Assembly: GCA_041586155.1 (NCBI GenBank)
Contig: JBFHAT010000041.1
Span: forward strand, 1-24,889
Direction of reading: 5' to 3'
Source: JBFGJH01 sp041586155
GTDB taxonomy: Bacteria > Actinomycetota > Acidimicrobiia > Spongiisociales > JAENVV01
DNA length: 24,889 bases
Part shown: positions 7,294 through 14,881 of the stretch, piece after piece
How positions within the stretch are numbered: position 1 is the stretch's first letter
How the letters are laid out: every line of letters starts with the position of its first letter
Translations under genes and position numbers: made by a program
Notes under the pieces: model-generated
The model's database searches: none
What the model saw: only the letters and a program-made list of their open reading frames with translations
Told to the model about the DNA's origin: nothing

Positions 7294-8861
7294 TGGCAGG
7301 ACGCCTGATCGTCGCCGATGGGATCCGGACCGGGGACGGACTCGTCGGTGATGCGGTGCTCGTTCAGGGAGGTCGCATCGTTGCGGTCGGCGACGCCGCC
7401 GAGCTTCGCCGGCCCGGGTTGCGCGAAGAACGGTATGGAGGATCGACCATCATCCCAGGGCTGGGCGACGCCCATTTCCACCCCTCCGGTTATGGCATGG
7501 CGCTCACTCGCTTGAACGTCTCGACTGCGGGGAGCTTCGACGAGCTCATCGACGTGGTCCGGAGCTTTGGCGGGGGTCGCGCGTCGAGCGCTCCGTTGAT
7601 CGGGATCCGCCTCGACGATCAGAGCCTCGAGGAGCGAGCGCTACCCACTCGGAGGATCCTCGATGAGGTCGAGCGTCCATTGATGTTGCACCGATATTGC
7701 GGGCACGTGGCAGTGGCCAACTCGACCGCGCTCCGCATGGCTGACGTCACCGCGGCAACGCCAGACCCGCCAGGTGGCACCATCGACCGCGACGGTGATG
7801 GCGAGCCGACAGGGATTCTGCGCGAAACCGCCATCGAAGTGGTGTCTTCCGTCCTGACCCCAGAGGTGCCCCCTCTCACGCCCGACGAGCTCAACCGAGC
7901 CCTGCGGGGACTCGTCCAGCAAGGTCTCACCCACCTCGGCGTGATCGTGAGCGACGCGGGGCCCCTGCTCGGAAGCGTGGGCGACGAGCTGAGTCTTCTA
8001 TGTGCAGCCGGCCCCGAGCTGCCGCTACCCCTTTCTGTCTTCGTGATCACCGATGACGCCCGTCGACTCGAAGAGGCGGCAGCCAAGATCGAACGGGCTG
8101 GTCCACGGATCGAGTTCGCCGGACTGAAGGTGTTCGCCGACGGAAGTCTCGGGGGGCATACCGCCGCGATGTTCCAACCGTACGACGACCGCCCTGACAT
8201 GATCGGGATATCGAGATTCGAACCAGACGTCGTCGCTCCCGTGGCCGAAGCGGCCGTCTCGCTGGGTGGCGGAGTGGCCATTCATGCGATCGGCGATCGG
8301 GCGAACCGCTCAGTGCTCGACTTCTTCACCGAGTTTCGGGATCGCCACCCCGATGCCCTGCTTCGTCTGGAGCACGCATCGGTTCTCACCGAGCCCGACA
8401 TGGAGCGGTTCGCAGAGCTCGCGGTGGTGGCATCGGTACAACCGGCCTTCCTCGGCTCAGAAACCGGATGGCTGGGCACGCGCCTCGGGCCCGGCAGGCT
8501 CGTGCGGACGTACGCATTCCGATCGCTTCTCGATCGCGGAGCCGAGCTGGCCGGCGGCTCAGACTGTCCGGTGGAGCCACCCGACCCGCTCATGGGGATG
8601 GCCGCCGCGGTCGACCGACACGGAGTCGTCGCCGAGCAGATTGTCAGTGCGTCAGAGGCGCTCTCGATGTTCACCAACGGTGTGTCCCGCGCATTGAACA
8701 GAGCCGTTCCTCTCACTCCCGGCAGCCCGGCTCACCTGACCATCGTCGATTCAGATCTGGGTGTGGCGACGGCGGATGTCATCCGCCGTACGGGCGTCGT
8801 CGCAACGTGGGTGGACGGCGAGAGCGTCCCCGTCGAGCCGGACAGTCTCGTATGGAGCTGA
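7293..8861 (+). CDS. Amidohydrolase family protein, YtcJ-like
   Basis: This 522-residue metal-dependent hydrolase resembles the YtcJ/amidohydrolase-3 group. The metal-binding HxH is His61/His63 in GLGDAHFHPSG. Further ligands are likely the His residues in RLEHASVL and AIHAIGDRANRS, and Asp in GGSDCPVEPPDPL, all typical of this group. The short N-terminal and C-terminal beta-sandwich segments (LIVADGIRTG and GSPAHLTIVDSDL) fit the fold. ATG 7293 overlaps the previous stop by one base; GTG 7290 is an alternative that adds one residue. The substrate is unknown; relatives act on N-substituted amides or formamides. Catalytic residues appear complete. Confidence 0.85.
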   Translation: MAGRLIVADGIRTGDGLVGDAVLVQGGRIVAVGDAAELRRPGLREERYGGSTIIPGLGDAHFHPSGYGMALTRLNVSTAGSFDELIDVVRSFGGGRASSAPLIGIRLDDQSLEERALPTRRILDEVERPLMLHRYCGHVAVANSTALRMADVTAATPDPPGGTIDRDGDGEPTGILRETAIEVVSSVLTPEVPPLTPDELNRALRGLVQQGLTHLGVIVSDAGPLLGSVGDELSLLCAAGPELPLPLSVFVITDDARRLEEAAAKIERAGPRIEFAGLKVFADGSLGGHTAAMFQPYDDRPDMIGISRFEPDVVAPVAEAAVSLGGGVAIHAIGDRANRSVLDFFTEFRDRHPDALLRLEHASVLTEPDMERFAELAVVASVQPAFLGSETGWLGTRLGPGRLVRTYAFRSLLDRGAELAGGSDCPVEPPDPLMGMAAAVDRHGVVAEQIVSASEALSMFTNGVSRALNRAVPLTPGSPAHLTIVDSDLGVATADVIRRTGVVATWVDGESVPVEPDSLVWS

Positions 8862-8925
8862 TTGCTCCTACGTAGTCGATTGGCGTGATTGCCGCGGTCG
8901 ATCGTTGAAAACCGCCAGCTCCGTC

Positions 8926-8931
8926 TACCCT
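8926..8931 (+). promoter_or_regulatory. -10 box TACCCT, leaderless promoter of the M3 peptidase
   Basis: TACCCT is followed by 6 nt and then ATG 8938. A possible -35, TTGAAA at 8905-8910, lies 15 nt upstream. The ORF is open further upstream but that part precedes the promoter. Confidence 0.5.
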
Positions 8932-8937
8932 GCTGCG

Positions 8938-10908
8938 ATGTTCGACTACACAACCGTCACCGCCGACTCGATCAGCGACGACATCGAAGAGGTGCTCGGG
9001 CACGCCGATGCTGTGATCGATGCAGTGGTGGCGGTCGGGGAACAGCGCACGTTCTCCAACACGCTGCAACCGTTGGCCGACCTCGGGTCCGCGATCGGCG
9101 ACGCCTACGGCCGTGGACCCTTCCTCGGCAACTCGTCCCCTGACGAGGAGATTCGCAATGTGGCGCGGGCTGCCGAAGAGCGGACCGCCAAGTGGCACGT
9201 CGAGCTCCTGACTCGCGAAGACGTATACGCCGCCATGGTCGAGTTCGCTCAAACCGAGGAAGCGCAACAACTGGCGGGCGAGCAGCGACGATTCCTCGAC
9301 TTCACGCTGCGCGACTTCGAGATGGCCGGACATGGCCTTGCCCGTGAAGCGCGCTCTCGTCTGGCAGAGATCAACGCCCGCCTGGTCGAGATCGGCATCG
9401 CATTCGCCCGCAACCTTGCCGAGTACGAGGACTATCTCGTGGTGACGAAGCGCGACCTGGCCGGCCTTCCGGATTGGTACCGCGAAGGGTTGAAGGAGGG
9501 CGAGAAGCAGGGCACCTATCTGGTGTCGATGGACTATCCCGACGTCATCCCGTTCATGGAGAACGCGGTGAACCGAGAGCTGCGTGAAGCCCTCAGCGCC
9601 AAGTTCAATTCTCGAGCCGTCGCCACCAATCGGGTCCTGCTCGAGGAAGCCGTCGCGTTGAGAAGGGAGGTTGCCGACCTTTTCTCGATGGACTCGTGGG
9701 CGCACTACCGCATGCAAGAGAAGATGGCAAAGACACCGGACCGGGTCGACGACTTCTACCGCTCATTGATCCCGCCCCTTCACGAGAAGGCGCTCGCCGA
9801 GATGGATGCAATGCGCGACCGCCTGGAGGCCGACACCGGATCTCGCGACCTGCAGAGCTGGGATCGTGCCTTCTATCACACGCAGATGAAGAAGCGCGAC
9901 TTCGGGCTCGATCCCGAGGAAGTCGCGGCGTACTTCCAGCTCGAGCGGGTGGTCGAAGGCATGTTCGAACTGACCGCCGAAGTGTTCGACTTGCGCTACC
10001 GACAGGTGCAAGGTGCACCGTCATGGCATCCGGATGCCCGGCTATACGAGGTGACGGACCGCGCGACCGGCGAGCACATCGGCTCTTTCTATATGGACCT
10101 GTTCCCGCGGGAAGGCAAGTTCGGCCATGCCGCTGCGTGGCCGTTGGTGCACGCCCGCGGACATGGCGGACCGGACGAAGTGCGACCGGTCAGTGCCATC
10201 CTCGCCAACTTCACGAAATCCACGAGCCGGCGTCCGTCTCTCCTCACCCACAACGAGGTCGTCACCCTGTTTCACGAGTTCGGTCACGTGCTGCACATGT
10301 CGCTCGCCAGGACGCGATTCAGCCGGTTCAGCGGAGCGAGCACCGAATGGGACTTCGTCGAGGCCCCGTCGCAGATCATGGAGCATTGGTGCTACAAGCC
10401 CTCCATCCTCCAGCGTTTCGCCACCCATCACGAGACCGGCGAGGTGATTCCCACGGCGATCGTCACCCAACTCGAAGCCGCGCGTCAGCTCAACATCGCC
10501 ATGTCGACCGTCCGGCAGATCTCGTTCGGCGCGTTCGACATGGGGATCCATGGCCCGCAGCGGCTGTCGCTCGACGAGGCGCTGGAAGCGGCAACGCGTG
10601 TTTCCCTCTTTCCCCGCCAGAGCGGAACGTTCTTTCCCGCCAGCTTCGGGCACATGTTCGGGTATGACGCCGGCTACTACGGTTATCTGTGGTCCGAGGT
10701 CTTCGGGGACGACATGTTCTCCGAGTTCGAGCGACATGGTCTGACCGATACCGACGTGGGTGTCCGCTACCGCCAGTCGATCCTCGAACCCAATGGCAGC
10801 CGGGATGCTGATGACCTACTCGTCAGCTTCCTGGGGCGCGAACCCTCCAACCAGGCGTTTCTCGACAAGCTCGGAATTGCGACCGCATCAGAGGGGGCGC
10901 AGGCTTAA
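8938..10908 (+). CDS. M3 family metallopeptidase (oligopeptidase)
   Basis: This 656-residue zinc peptidase belongs to the thimet oligopeptidase/oligopeptidase A family and trims short peptides in the cytosol. The zinc motif HEFGH is at His446-His450, and the third ligand is Glu475 in WDFVEAPSQIMEHW, 29 residues after the first His as the family requires. Tyr- and Gly-rich GYDAGYYGYLWS near the C-terminus is the conserved substrate-binding loop. No signal peptide is seen. The start was placed at 8938 because the family N-terminus begins there and a TACCCT box sits 6 nt before it; the 59 extra upstream codons lie over the promoter. A strong hairpin follows the stop. Confidence 0.92.
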   Translation: MFDYTTVTADSISDDIEEVLGHADAVIDAVVAVGEQRTFSNTLQPLADLGSAIGDAYGRGPFLGNSSPDEEIRNVARAAEERTAKWHVELLTREDVYAAMVEFAQTEEAQQLAGEQRRFLDFTLRDFEMAGHGLAREARSRLAEINARLVEIGIAFARNLAEYEDYLVVTKRDLAGLPDWYREGLKEGEKQGTYLVSMDYPDVIPFMENAVNRELREALSAKFNSRAVATNRVLLEEAVALRREVADLFSMDSWAHYRMQEKMAKTPDRVDDFYRSLIPPLHEKALAEMDAMRDRLEADTGSRDLQSWDRAFYHTQMKKRDFGLDPEEVAAYFQLERVVEGMFELTAEVFDLRYRQVQGAPSWHPDARLYEVTDRATGEHIGSFYMDLFPREGKFGHAAAWPLVHARGHGGPDEVRPVSAILANFTKSTSRRPSLLTHNEVVTLFHEFGHVLHMSLARTRFSRFSGASTEWDFVEAPSQIMEHWCYKPSILQRFATHHETGEVIPTAIVTQLEAARQLNIAMSTVRQISFGAFDMGIHGPQRLSLDEALEAATRVSLFPRQSGTFFPASFGHMFGYDAGYYGYLWSEVFGDDMFSEFERHGLTDTDVGVRYRQSILEPNGSRDADDLLVSFLGREPSNQAFLDKLGIATASEGAQA

Positions 10909-10910
10909 GT

Positions 10911-10944
10911 GCCGAGACCCCGAGGAGGGATTCGGGGTCTCGGC
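10911..10944 (+). terminator. 13-bp perfect hairpin terminator
   Basis: GCCGAGACCCCGA at 10911-10923 pairs with TCGGGGTCTCGGC at 10932-10944 across an 8-nt loop, beginning 2 nt after the peptidase stop codon. There is no T tract. It also faces the 3' end of the convergent small gene. Confidence 0.75.
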
Positions 10945-11018
10945 TGCTGGACTTGGTGGAGGGTGTCCAGCCCGCCGCATCGAGCCCGAGGTAGCAGGCG
11001 AAGATGCGGCGAAACTTG

Positions 11019-11219
11019 TCAGGCGCCGTCGGTGGCGATTCGGCCGCGCACGCGGGGGAAACGGACCGGAGCGTGCGAGTAGCAGAATTCGCGCCGGTTG
11101 TATTGCGACAACTTGGTGTCACACCCGTGTTTGGCACAGACCCTCTCCCCTTTGACCGTACGCGACGGCCGGGCGGAACCTGCGATTCGGCGACCTTTAA
11201 CCGTCGTCGTGTCAGCCAT
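11019..11219 (-). CDS. Small CCCH zinc-finger-like protein
   Basis: This is a 66-residue basic protein with Cys28, Cys33, Cys46 and His49 (C-x4-C-x12-C-x2-H), a spacing that suggests one bound zinc. The core VCAKHGCDTKLSQYN-FCYSH is of a type I recognise from small uncharacterised actinobacterial proteins, but I know of no function. The start is ATG 11219 because a strong ribosome-binding site AAAGGAGG (11235-11228 on the minus strand) lies 8 nt upstream; the frame is open 9 codons further. It is one of the few genes here with a clear Shine-Dalgarno site. A CRP-like palindrome lies 45 bp upstream. RNA or DNA binding is possible. Confidence 0.7.
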   Translation of the reverse strand: MADTTTVKGRRIAGSARPSRTVKGERVCAKHGCDTKLSQYNRREFCYSHAPVRFPRVRGRIATDGA

Positions 11220-11263
11220 GTTCCTGGCCTCCTTTGGTGTTCTCAACCATCAACACCATGGTC

Positions 11264-11281
11264 TTGTGATCTATTTCACAA
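11264..11281. promoter_or_regulatory. CRP/FNR-type palindrome TTGTGA-N6-TCACAA
   Basis: A perfect 6-bp inverted repeat with a 6-nt spacer matches the TGTGA-N6-TCACA consensus of CRP-family regulators, including mycobacterial Crp. It lies 45 bp upstream of the small minus-strand gene and about 225 bp upstream of csoR, in an AT-rich stretch. Confidence 0.55.
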
Positions 11282-11451
11282 AGTTTTCGAATTGTGTAAG
11301 GGTTATACGCACCCGGTGGGGGTTTAGTTCCCGGAAAATATCGTTTCCGACCATTCTGGGAGTTGCCTGAGAATCAGACGTTAAGTCACCATCAACAACT
11401 CGTGAACTCCCCCAGGCTGCTTGTCCCCGGTCGCAGTACCCCATCGAGAGA

Positions 11452-11473
11452 TGTCTCAAACCTTCGTGAGACA
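11452..11473. repeat. Inverted repeat TGTCTCA-N8-TGAGACA
   Basis: A perfect 7-bp inverted repeat with an 8-nt spacer. Its right arm overlaps the CsoR operator by 2 nt and covers the expected -35 region of csoR. It may be a second operator. The regulator is unknown. Confidence 0.4.
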
Positions 11474-11492
11474 CCCCACCCCTGGTGGGGTG
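11472..11492. promoter_or_regulatory. CsoR operator
   Basis: CACCCCACC at 11472-11480 and GGTGGGGTG at 11484-11492 form a perfect 9-bp inverted repeat with a CCT spacer. It closely resembles the operator of Mycobacterium tuberculosis csoR. It sits just before the -10 box, so CsoR binding should block csoR-copZ-copA transcription until Cu(I) releases it. Confidence 0.85.
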
Positions 11493-11493
11493 G

Positions 11494-11499
11494 TATCAT
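11494..11499 (+). promoter_or_regulatory. -10 box TATCAT, leaderless csoR promoter
   Basis: TATCAT is followed by 7 nt and then GTG 11507. It begins 2 bp after the CsoR operator ends, a repressor-over-promoter layout. Confidence 0.6.
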
Positions 11500-11506
11500 A
11501 CGCCAG

Positions 11507-11812
11507 GTGAAACCCCAACACAAGGCCGATGCACTCAACCGTCTCAAGACCGTGCGTGGTCATCTGGAAAGCGTGATCGCCATGGTGGACATAGAGCGGT
11601 ACTGCCCGGACGTCATGAAACAGGTCTCTGCTCTGCAGGGGTCCTTGGAGCGAGTCAACCGAATTCTCCTCCAGAACCATCTGGAGACATGTGTCGCCCA
11701 TGCCGTCGAAGATGGCCGCACTGCCGAGATCGTGGATGAGCTGATGGAGACCATGCGGTACACGGCGGCCGTGACCGGGCCTGGCCCCGAGACGGAGAGG
11801 ATTCCATCATGA
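11507..11812 (+). CDS. csoR: Copper-sensing transcriptional repressor CsoR
   Basis: This 101-residue all-helical repressor binds Cu(I) and then leaves its operator. The ligands Cys33, His58 and Cys62 have the same spacing as Cys36, His61 and Cys65 of M. tuberculosis CsoR, which separates it from formaldehyde- or nickel-sensing relatives. Typical text includes RLKTVRGHLESVIAMV at the N-terminus. The GTG at 11507 was chosen because TATCAT lies 7 nt before it and the operator directly upstream; the longer open frame would run through the operator. The stop overlaps copZ as ATGA. It probably represses itself and the four genes behind it. Confidence 0.93.
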   Translation: MKPQHKADALNRLKTVRGHLESVIAMVDIERYCPDVMKQVSALQGSLERVNRILLQNHLETCVAHAVEDGRTAEIVDELMETMRYTAAVTGPGPETERIPS

Positions 11813-12018
11813 CTCGTGTCAGATTCGAGGTGCCCGACATCTCGTGCAACCACTGCAAGACCTCCATCGAAGGCGCCGTGGGACAGCTCACCGGCGTCGC
11901 GGATGTTTCCGTCGACGTGCCAACCAAGAGCGTCGAGGTCGGCTACGACGCCGCCTCGCTGGACAAAGTCGACCTGATCGCGGCGATCGAGGAGCAAGGC
12001 TACGAAGTCGCCGGCTGA
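11809..12018 (+). CDS. copZ: CopZ-like heavy-metal-associated (HMA) domain protein
   Basis: This 69-residue single HMA domain carries Cu(I)-binding Cys13 and Cys16 (ISCNHC, where the family usually has MxCxxC). As a separate protein it would be a cytosolic copper chaperone feeding CopA. A GGAGAGG site lies 8 nt upstream, and the ATG overlaps the csoR stop. The reading frame ends at TGA 12016 just after the last beta strand (YEVAG), and the next base is C. The +1 frame continues directly as the next HMA domain, so this may be the first domain of a tandem-HMA CopA separated by a frame break, rather than an independent gene. Confidence 0.85.
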   Translation: MTRVRFEVPDISCNHCKTSIEGAVGQLTGVADVSVDVPTKSVEVGYDAASLDKVDLIAAIEEQGYEVAG

Positions 12019-12023
12019 CGAGA
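12010..12023 (+). other. Frame break or possible +1 frameshift site between CopZ and CopA
   Basis: The CopZ frame stops at UGA followed by C (12016-12019). The CopA frame is open from 11978, and its HMA domain starts at once (DEIVFDVEGMTC) in the +1 frame. Skipping one base at the stop joins YEVAG to DEIVF. The resulting tandem-HMA linker resembles that of Bacillus subtilis CopA. UGAC is also the recoding context in prfB, but the slippery codon and close Shine-Dalgarno found there are absent. Confidence 0.5.
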
Positions 12024-12043
12024 TCGTCTTCGATGTAGAAGGC

Positions 12044-14155
12044 ATGACGTGCGCCTCTTGCGCGCTGCGGATTGAACGCGTTTTGGCCAAGCAGCCCGCC
12101 GTCTCGTCGGCAGTTGTGAATTTCGCTGGACGCGAGGCGGTGGTCAGGCTGGACGAGGCGGTCGAAGCCGACGAGTTGGTCGAAGCCGTCGAGAAGCTGG
12201 GCTACCAGCTGTCGCCCGCCGTCGACCATCCCGGTGCGGACGACTATTACTCGACCGAGGCGCGTGCTCAATGGAGGACCTTTCTCCTCGCCGCCCTCCT
12301 CACCGCACCGGTGATGGTCCTGGCCATGGGTCCGTTCGAAGGTCGCGCAGCCGAATGGGTGCAAGCCGTGCTGATCGGACCGGTTGTCGTTTGGTACGGG
12401 CGACAGTTTCATCTCGGCGCATGGGCTCGCCTGAAGGCAGGCACCGCGAGCATGGACACGCTCATCTCGATCGGATCGATCGCGGCCTACGGCTACTCGT
12501 TGTGGGCACTCTCGACAGGTGATCCGGTCTTCTTCGAGACCGCCGGAGCGATCATCTCCTTCATCCTCCTCGGGCGGTTTTTCGAGGCGCGAGCCAAGGG
12601 TCGGGCATCCCGAGCGATGACCAAATTGCTCGAGCTGGGTGCGTCGGAAGCGTCCGTCCTGCGCGATGGTCGAGAGGTCCGAATCCCGGCACAGGAGATC
12701 AGCGTCGGCGACGTCCTGGTCGTTCGCCCCGGAGAACGGGTACCCACCGACGGAGCGATCCTCGAGGGCAGCACGACGATCGACGAATCGATGCTCACCG
12801 GTGAATCGATCCCTGTCGATCGCGAGCCAGGCGACCGAGTGATCGGAGCAACCGTCAACCAGCAGGGACGTTTCATCATGGAAGCGACCGCGGTCGGAAA
12901 GGCCACCGTCCTCAGCCAGATCGTGCGGCTCGTCGAGAGCGCCCAGGCGACGAAGGCCCCCATTCAACAACTGGCCGACCGGGTTTCGGCGGTCTTCGTG
13001 CCGATCGTCCTCGCGATCGCGGCCGTCACCGGGATCGGCTGGTACCTGGCGTCGGGCGACCTGGCCGAAGCCGTGCGCAACGCAGTGGCCGTCGTCATCA
13101 TCGCCTGCCCTTGTGCTCTTGGGCTCGCGACTCCGACGGCGATCATGGTGGGTAGTGGGAGAGCCGCCGCTCACGGGGTGGTTTTCAAGTCGGCGGAGGC
13201 GTTTGAGCGGATGCGTTCGGTCGACACCGTTGTCTTCGACAAGACGGGCACCCTGACCCGGGGAGCGATGACGCTCGCCGCTGCCCACCCGACGGGAGAC
13301 CGCCGGCGATTCCTCCAGCTCGTCGGCAGTCTCGAAGCTGCTTCCGAGCATCCCGTGGGACGAGCCACCGCCCTCGGAGCGGAATCCGAGGACATCGACC
13401 TGCTCCCGGTGTCTGACTTCGAGAGCGTGCCCGGCAAAGGCGTCACCGGCGTCGTCGACGGCATACGGATCGTGGCCGGCACCGACAAATTCCTGGCCGA
13501 CCAGGGCTTGCAGATCTCCGCAGACCTCGACGCGTTGGCCGCCGGGCATGAACGGGCGGGCAAGACCGCCTTCTTTGCCGGCTGGGATGGCGACGCTCGG
13601 GGCGTGCTGGCGGTCGCAGACGAACTCCGGTCGACTGCCAAGCCCGCGATCCGAGCGCTTCTCGACTCCGGGGTCGACGTCATGATGCTCACCGGCGACA
13701 ACCGGCGGACCGCCTCTGCAATCGCCTCCGAACTGGCAATCGACTCCTTCCAGGCAGAAGTCGCACCGGACGAGAAGGCTGCAGCCGTCAGCGCCCTCCA
13801 AGAACAAGGGACCACGGTTGCGTTCGTTGGAGACGGGGTCAATGATGCGCCCGTGCTGGCGCAAGCCGACGTGGGAATGGCGGTGGGAACGGGCACCGAC
13901 GTCGCCGCCGAGGCCGGGTCGGTCATCCTCATGTCGGGCGACCCGCAACTGGCCCATGCGGCCTTGGCGGTTGGGCGCGCCACCGTACGGACGATCAAAC
14001 AGAACTTGTTCTGGGCATTCGGCTACAACGTGGCCATGATTCCCCTGGCGGCCGCCGGGCTGCTGAGCCCGATGTTCGCTGCGGCTGCGATGGCGTTCTC
14101 CAGCGTCTCGGTGGTGGGCAACAGCCTCCGTCTTCGTCGGTTCGAGGTGCGCTGA
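12044..14155 (+). CDS. copA: Cu(I)-translocating P-type ATPase CopA
   Basis: CopA is a membrane pump that exports Cu(I) using ATP. Numbered from ATG 12044 (703 residues): HMA CxxC at 3-6, actuator TGES 252-255, transmembrane CPC 355-357, phosphorylated Asp399 in DKTGT, His-Pro at 436-437, GDGVND 596-601. Tyr661-Asn662 and Met683-Ser686/687 mark the P1B-1 copper class. The start is doubtful: ATG 12044 cuts off the first beta strand of the HMA domain and has a GAAGG motif only 1 nt away, and no ATG, GTG or TTG occurs upstream in frame. Reinitiation, a rare start codon, or a frameshift from CopZ are all possible. It lies in the csoR operon. Confidence 0.93.
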   Translation: MTCASCALRIERVLAKQPAVSSAVVNFAGREAVVRLDEAVEADELVEAVEKLGYQLSPAVDHPGADDYYSTEARAQWRTFLLAALLTAPVMVLAMGPFEGRAAEWVQAVLIGPVVVWYGRQFHLGAWARLKAGTASMDTLISIGSIAAYGYSLWALSTGDPVFFETAGAIISFILLGRFFEARAKGRASRAMTKLLELGASEASVLRDGREVRIPAQEISVGDVLVVRPGERVPTDGAILEGSTTIDESMLTGESIPVDREPGDRVIGATVNQQGRFIMEATAVGKATVLSQIVRLVESAQATKAPIQQLADRVSAVFVPIVLAIAAVTGIGWYLASGDLAEAVRNAVAVVIIACPCALGLATPTAIMVGSGRAAAHGVVFKSAEAFERMRSVDTVVFDKTGTLTRGAMTLAAAHPTGDRRRFLQLVGSLEAASEHPVGRATALGAESEDIDLLPVSDFESVPGKGVTGVVDGIRIVAGTDKFLADQGLQISADLDALAAGHERAGKTAFFAGWDGDARGVLAVADELRSTAKPAIRALLDSGVDVMMLTGDNRRTASAIASELAIDSFQAEVAPDEKAAAVSALQEQGTTVAFVGDGVNDAPVLAQADVGMAVGTGTDVAAEAGSVILMSGDPQLAHAALAVGRATVRTIKQNLFWAFGYNVAMIPLAAAGLLSPMFAAAAMAFSSVSVVGNSLRLRRFEVR

Positions 14156-14173
14156 TCCGCCGGGGTTCACCGG

Positions 14174-14179
14174 TACTCT
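14174..14179 (+). promoter_or_regulatory. -10 box TACTCT, leaderless promoter
   Basis: TACTCT is followed by 6 nt and then GTG 14186. The two membrane genes after copA may therefore have their own transcript in addition to read-through. Confidence 0.5.
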
Positions 14180-14185
14180 GGCCCA

Positions 14186-14881
14186 GTGCCCCCCACTGAC
14201 CAGCAGAATCGAGATGTGATCGCGGCCGGACCCCGGCGCCGCATCACCGAGCTGGACATCGAGCCCGAGGTCCTGTTGGTCGCCTTTGTCGGATTGATGC
14301 TCGTCGCCGTGATCGGTCTGGCGATCTGGACCTTCACGACGGCCGACGACCGATGCGCCGGCGATGCCTGCGCCGAGGCGGCGCCGATCGGCATCAGCCG
14401 AACGTCCGATGGCTCGTCGATCGCACTGCATTACCTGCGATGTGGCGACGAGGCAGTCACTCGCATCGCCATCGAGGAGGCCGAAGCGGGCTCGATCCTG
14501 TGGGAGTTGAAAGGCGACTATCGCGGCGCGCGGATTGCCTTCGTGGCAGGTCAGCCCACCGATGAGATGACCGAGACCGTTGCGTTCACGGACCTCCCAA
14601 CAACGCGGCTCAGAGCCGTAGTCGAAGCCGAGGAAACACACGAGCGCTCGTTCCAACGAAACGAGCTGCTGGCAGGCTACGTCCTGTATGAAGGGTTCGC
14701 GCTCACGGCAGACGAGTTCGTCCAGATCGCTCGCACCAGTGGGACATGTCCGGACTGGGTGCCCGCATTGGCCGTCGGGCCAGCCCGAGCCCTCCAACTC
14801 GCCTTGCTGGGGATGGCCGCTATTGCCGGAACCGTATGGGCCGTCAGGATGCGACCTGCTGCGAGAGGGGAGAGAGGATGA
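14186..14881 (+). CDS. Two-TM membrane protein of unknown function next to copA
   Basis: This 231-residue protein was not recognised. One membrane helix lies at about residues 28-50 and a second near 207-226. Between them is a domain of about 155 residues with several cysteines (two shortly after the first helix in DDRCAGDAC, one in YLRCGDE, one in GTCPDW) that could form disulfides outside the cell. It is acidic and lacks known catalytic motifs. The GTG start follows a TACTCT box by 6 nt. It overlaps the next gene by 4 bp (ATGA). Position directly after copA suggests, but does not prove, a role in periplasmic-side copper handling. Confidence 0.75.
   Translation: MPPTDQQNRDVIAAGPRRRITELDIEPEVLLVAFVGLMLVAVIGLAIWTFTTADDRCAGDACAEAAPIGISRTSDGSSIALHYLRCGDEAVTRIAIEEAEAGSILWELKGDYRGARIAFVAGQPTDEMTETVAFTDLPTTRLRAVVEAEETHERSFQRNELLAGYVLYEGFALTADEFVQIARTSGTCPDWVPALAVGPARALQLALLGMAAIAGTVWAVRMRPAARGERG

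Noticed and set aside
11004..11327. 107-codon plus-strand frame over the small zinc-finger-like gene
   Set aside because: It covers the minus-strand gene, its ribosome-binding site and the CRP-like site, and its translation shows no domain. The minus-strand reading has a Cys/His pattern and AAAGGAGG.
11888..14797. 969-codon open frame on the minus strand opposite copZ, copA and the next gene
   Set aside because: It lies antisense to clear genes with complete motifs. Its translation is His/Arg/Gly/Asp-rich with no recognisable domain, as expected for a shadow frame in GC-rich DNA. It has no ribosome-binding site or promoter of the local type.
14746..14877. 44-codon extension of the CopD-like protein
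   Set aside because: It overlaps the end of the two-TM gene and has Arg-rich non-homologous text. ATG 14878 has a ribosome-binding site and begins at the first membrane helix.
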